A stretch of 64,000 nucleotides of DNA from NCBI GenBank assembly GCA_947473045.1, contig CANJCO010000009.1:1-64000 (forward strand), in the 5' to 3' direction. The notes beneath the pieces are model-generated. The model was not told the DNA's origin. It worked only from the letters and a program-made list of their open reading frames with translations, and did not search any database. This DNA is from Myxococcales bacterium. Lineage in GTDB: Bacteria; Myxococcota_A; Polyangia; Polyangiales; Polyangiaceae. Below are positions 62,254 to 64,000 of this stretch, in pieces (within the stretch, counting starts at the first letter, position 1; each line of letters opens with the position of its first letter). The translations under genes and the position numbers were made by a program.

Positions 62254-62440
62254 GGCGGGGACCTCTTTGAGGGCCGCTCACTAGCGCAAAGCGGGTCCGT
62301 TTGCACCGTCTGCGGAGCGGCTTCGCCCGCATTTTTTCCGCCTGTTCGCACGCACTGCGTCATACGCCTTGCCCGTGGCGCGATCGCGGGGAGGGTTCCG
62401 TGGATGCAACTTCGCGCGGCTTCGGCCATCATTGACGCAC

Positions 62441-63154
62441 ATGTTCGCGCTTCGCCCAGCCCTCGCCACGCTCGCGCTCGTCGCGTGCTCGTCCAACAAC
62501 GTGACGCCGATTGGCCCCGTCGCTGCCGCGCCGCCGAGAGATGACGGCAAGTCCGCCCAGGGCGGGGCGGGAGGCGTCGAGCACGCCGCCGCGCTCGAGC
62601 AGCTCAAGGCCGCCCCGCTGACCCCCGCGTCCGACCGGCAAGGCGCAATCCGCGTCGCGCTGCCCGACGCCGAGCACTGGATGCGCGTGAAATTCTGGGG
62701 CATCCCCACCCTCGTGGGATTCCGCTACGGCCAGGGACACCACGCGGTGATTGGCGGCTACGTCACCCACGTGCCCGACAACGCGGCTCCGGGCGCCTGC
62801 GCAAAGAGCTTCGAAGAATGGGCGGTGCCGCTGATCGACGCCTACGACATCGACATCCAGCGAGACTCGCCCCGAACGGTCTCCTGGAAGCGCAAAGTCA
62901 CCGACGAAAGCGCGACGATCGCCGGCATCGAGTCGCTCGTGGCCAAGGGCGCGACCTTGATGGAGCGCGAAGAATACGCGGCGGCCTACGCCACGTATCC
63001 AGCGTGGAAGGGCGCATGTCTCATCCTCGGCGTCGCGGTCCCCGTGCGCGATGGCGACATGGCGCGCGCGATGGCGGTGCGCGATCGCTTCGCGACCGAG
63101 GTGCTGCCCGCGGTGCAAATTCTGTCGGATAGTGAGCCACTTCAGCGATTTTAG
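62441..63154 (+). CDS. Lipoprotein of unknown function
   Basis: The 237-residue lipoprotein has a signal peptide ending in LVAC (Cys about 16) and a Gly/Ala linker. The mature domain contains WMRVKFWGIPTLVGFRYGQGHHAVIGGYV and later DESATIAGIESLVAKGATLME. No family is recognised. ATG 62441 starts the signal peptide; the longer frame from 62369 adds unlikely residues. It is divergent from pckG. The 187-base region between holds no clear site apart from a possible pckG promoter. Confidence 0.75.
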   Translation: MFALRPALATLALVACSSNNVTPIGPVAAAPPRDDGKSAQGGAGGVEHAAALEQLKAAPLTPASDRQGAIRVALPDAEHWMRVKFWGIPTLVGFRYGQGHHAVIGGYVTHVPDNAAPGACAKSFEEWAVPLIDAYDIDIQRDSPRTVSWKRKVTDESATIAGIESLVAKGATLMEREEYAAAYATYPAWKGACLILGVAVPVRDGDMARAMAVRDRFATEVLPAVQILSDSEPLQRF

Positions 63155-63206
63155 CAGGGTGGCGCTCGCCTCGCGCTGCAACCTGTGATTAGCTTGTAGA
63201 CTACAC

Positions 63207-63548
63207 ATGCGAAGCTCTCTCGTCGCCCTCCTTGCCGCCCTGTCCTTCGCCGTCGCGTGCGGCTCCGACACCGAAGTGACCGACGCCGGCCCGGCCGCCG
63301 ACGCCGCGAAAGACGCCCCCGTCTCGCCCTGCGGGCCGCTGCCTGCGGTCACGTGCAAGCCCGGCAAGGCAGGCGCCGTTTGCGATACCATCGCCAAGCC
63401 ACTGCAATGCGCGAGCGGCTCGACCCAGTGGGCATGTCCCGCCGGATCCGTCCCGGCCGATCAGTGCGGCTGCAACACCGGCAGCTTCCCCGGACTGCAG
63501 CCGGGCGATGCGTGCCCGGGGTCCGCGGCCGACGCAGGCACCGACTGA
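63207..63548 (+). CDS. Small Cys-rich lipoprotein
   Basis: The 113-residue lipoprotein has a signal peptide with lipobox AVAC (about residue 18), an Asp/Ala linker and eight further cysteines (CGPLPAVTCKPG, VCDT, QCASG, WACPAG, QCGCNTG, DACPG). The pattern resembles small disulfide-knotted secreted proteins. No family is recognised. It lies 52 bases after the previous lipoprotein and may be co-transcribed. Confidence 0.75.
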   Translation: MRSSLVALLAALSFAVACGSDTEVTDAGPAADAAKDAPVSPCGPLPAVTCKPGKAGAVCDTIAKPLQCASGSTQWACPAGSVPADQCGCNTGSFPGLQPGDACPGSAADAGTD

Positions 63549-63581
63549 GCGAAACGCTCAACCCGCAACTCGCTCGCTCCG

Positions 63582-63947
63582 ATGGCATCAAAGTCGCTCG
63601 TGACCCAGGTATTTCGCGCCCTCGCGACGCTGCTGGCGTTCTGCATGCTGCTCGGGGCGCGGCAGCACGTGGTGGTTGTCGCGGCTTCGACGACGACCTG
63701 TGCTTGCGTGTCCGCGCCCGCTGCCCGTGAGACGGCAAATGATGACGCCACGCTCGAAGTCGAGCTGGACGACGACGATCAAGACGACCGGGACGACGAC
63801 AACGGCGACCACGCTGCGTGGCTCGGAGCGCCTTGTGCAATGGTCAGCGCGCCCCGCGAACGCATCGCCAGGCTGGCGGCCGCTGCGCCTCGTCCCGCAC
63901 AACCCGACTGCGCCGGAGACGCCGAACCGCCACGCCGTGACGCCTGA
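63582..63947 (+). CDS. Small secreted or membrane-associated acidic protein
   Basis: The 121-residue product has a hydrophobic start (ALATLLAFCMLLGA) and a later run of Asp (DDDDQDDRDDD with nearby DDDNGD) that is strongly acidic and could bind divalent metal. CxC (CAC) lies in between. No family is recognised. It may be a small exported protein; existence as a gene is likely but not certain. Its end is near the window edge but complete. Confidence 0.55.
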   Translation: MASKSLVTQVFRALATLLAFCMLLGARQHVVVVAASTTTCACVSAPAARETANDDATLEVELDDDDQDDRDDDNGDHAAWLGAPCAMVSAPRERIARLAAAAPRPAQPDCAGDAEPPRRDA

Positions 63948-64000
63948 ATCAGGCTCACGTCGTTGATATCGCGGGCACCGGCCCGCGGGAGGTTTCGGTC

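Noticed and set aside
60844-62544. A 566-codon plus-strand frame over the PEP carboxykinase gene
   Set aside because: Antisense to pckG, which has full family motifs; the frame shows only His/Arg/Glu-rich shadow sequence.

Overview
The window is high-GC, densely coded DNA and looks like a Myxococcota chromosome, most likely of the Polyangia type. The evidence is a MYXO-CTERM protein and a CPBP protease of the myxosortase kind, many lipoproteins with Asp/Gly/Ala-rich linkers after the lipobox, a DUF1592/DUF1552 gene pair, several FHA-domain regulators, an FHA/sigma-54 activator and a eukaryote-like Ser/Thr kinase. I see no insertion sequence, prophage, CRISPR array, rRNA or tRNA. Long open frames antisense to the real genes are common here because of the third-position GC bias and are not annotated.

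Layout. 0-6.3 kb: a six-hairpin repeat (copy A), a luciferase-like oxidoreductase, a lipoprotein, a membrane histidine kinase, a CDP-alcohol phosphatidyltransferase, a universal stress protein, a stand-alone rplC with its own terminator, and a YbjN-like gene. 6.3-10.4 kb: a putative outer-membrane porin, a 13-heme cytochrome c, a small acidic protein and a heme-binding lipoprotein, a candidate porin-cytochrome electron conduit. 10.4-19.5 kb: an FHA-GGEEF diguanylate cyclase, a DUF362 protein, a small basic protein, a cytochrome lipoprotein, a beta-barrel protein, glyA followed by repeat copy B, the MYXO-CTERM protein, a Cys-rich lipoprotein and an APC permease. 19.5-26.3 kb: a lipid-linked group (MFS transporter, acyl-CoA dehydrogenase, plant-type enoyl-ACP reductase, aminoglycoside-phosphotransferase-like protein), an ion channel with a degenerate filter and a hotdog-fold protein. 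26.4-32.2 kb: a MacA/MacB-type efflux operon, PhoH and a QEGLA-motif putative metallopeptidase. 32.1-37 kb: a TonB-dependent receptor operon with two lipoproteins. 37-44 kb: a small membrane protein, fmt, a DUF4266 lipoprotein, a large lipoprotein, and a Ser/Thr kinase overlapping a CPBP protease. 44-54.7 kb: a small histidine kinase, a double-length UvrA (1768 residues), then a regulatory group (PilZ, FHA, an acyl-carrier-like protein with an AAAPKK-repeat tail, FHA-sigma-54 activator) and a lipoprotein. 54.7-64 kb: the DUF1592/DUF1552 pair, an aldehyde dehydrogenase, a GreA-like factor, GTP-dependent PEP carboxykinase and three small exported proteins.

Features most worth a second look: (1) the repeat at 1-147 and 15641-15791, made of six consecutive hairpins, where three stem substitutions keep pairing only as plus-strand RNA and one structure-breaking change creates the stop codon of the antisense MYXO-CTERM gene; (2) a UvrA with four ATPase cassettes in one chain; (3) an acyl-carrier-like domain lacking the phosphopantetheine serine and carrying a histone-H1-like tail; (4) the porin/13-heme cytochrome operon; (5) rplC outside the S10 operon. 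No stretch above 300 bases lacks a gene or repeat.
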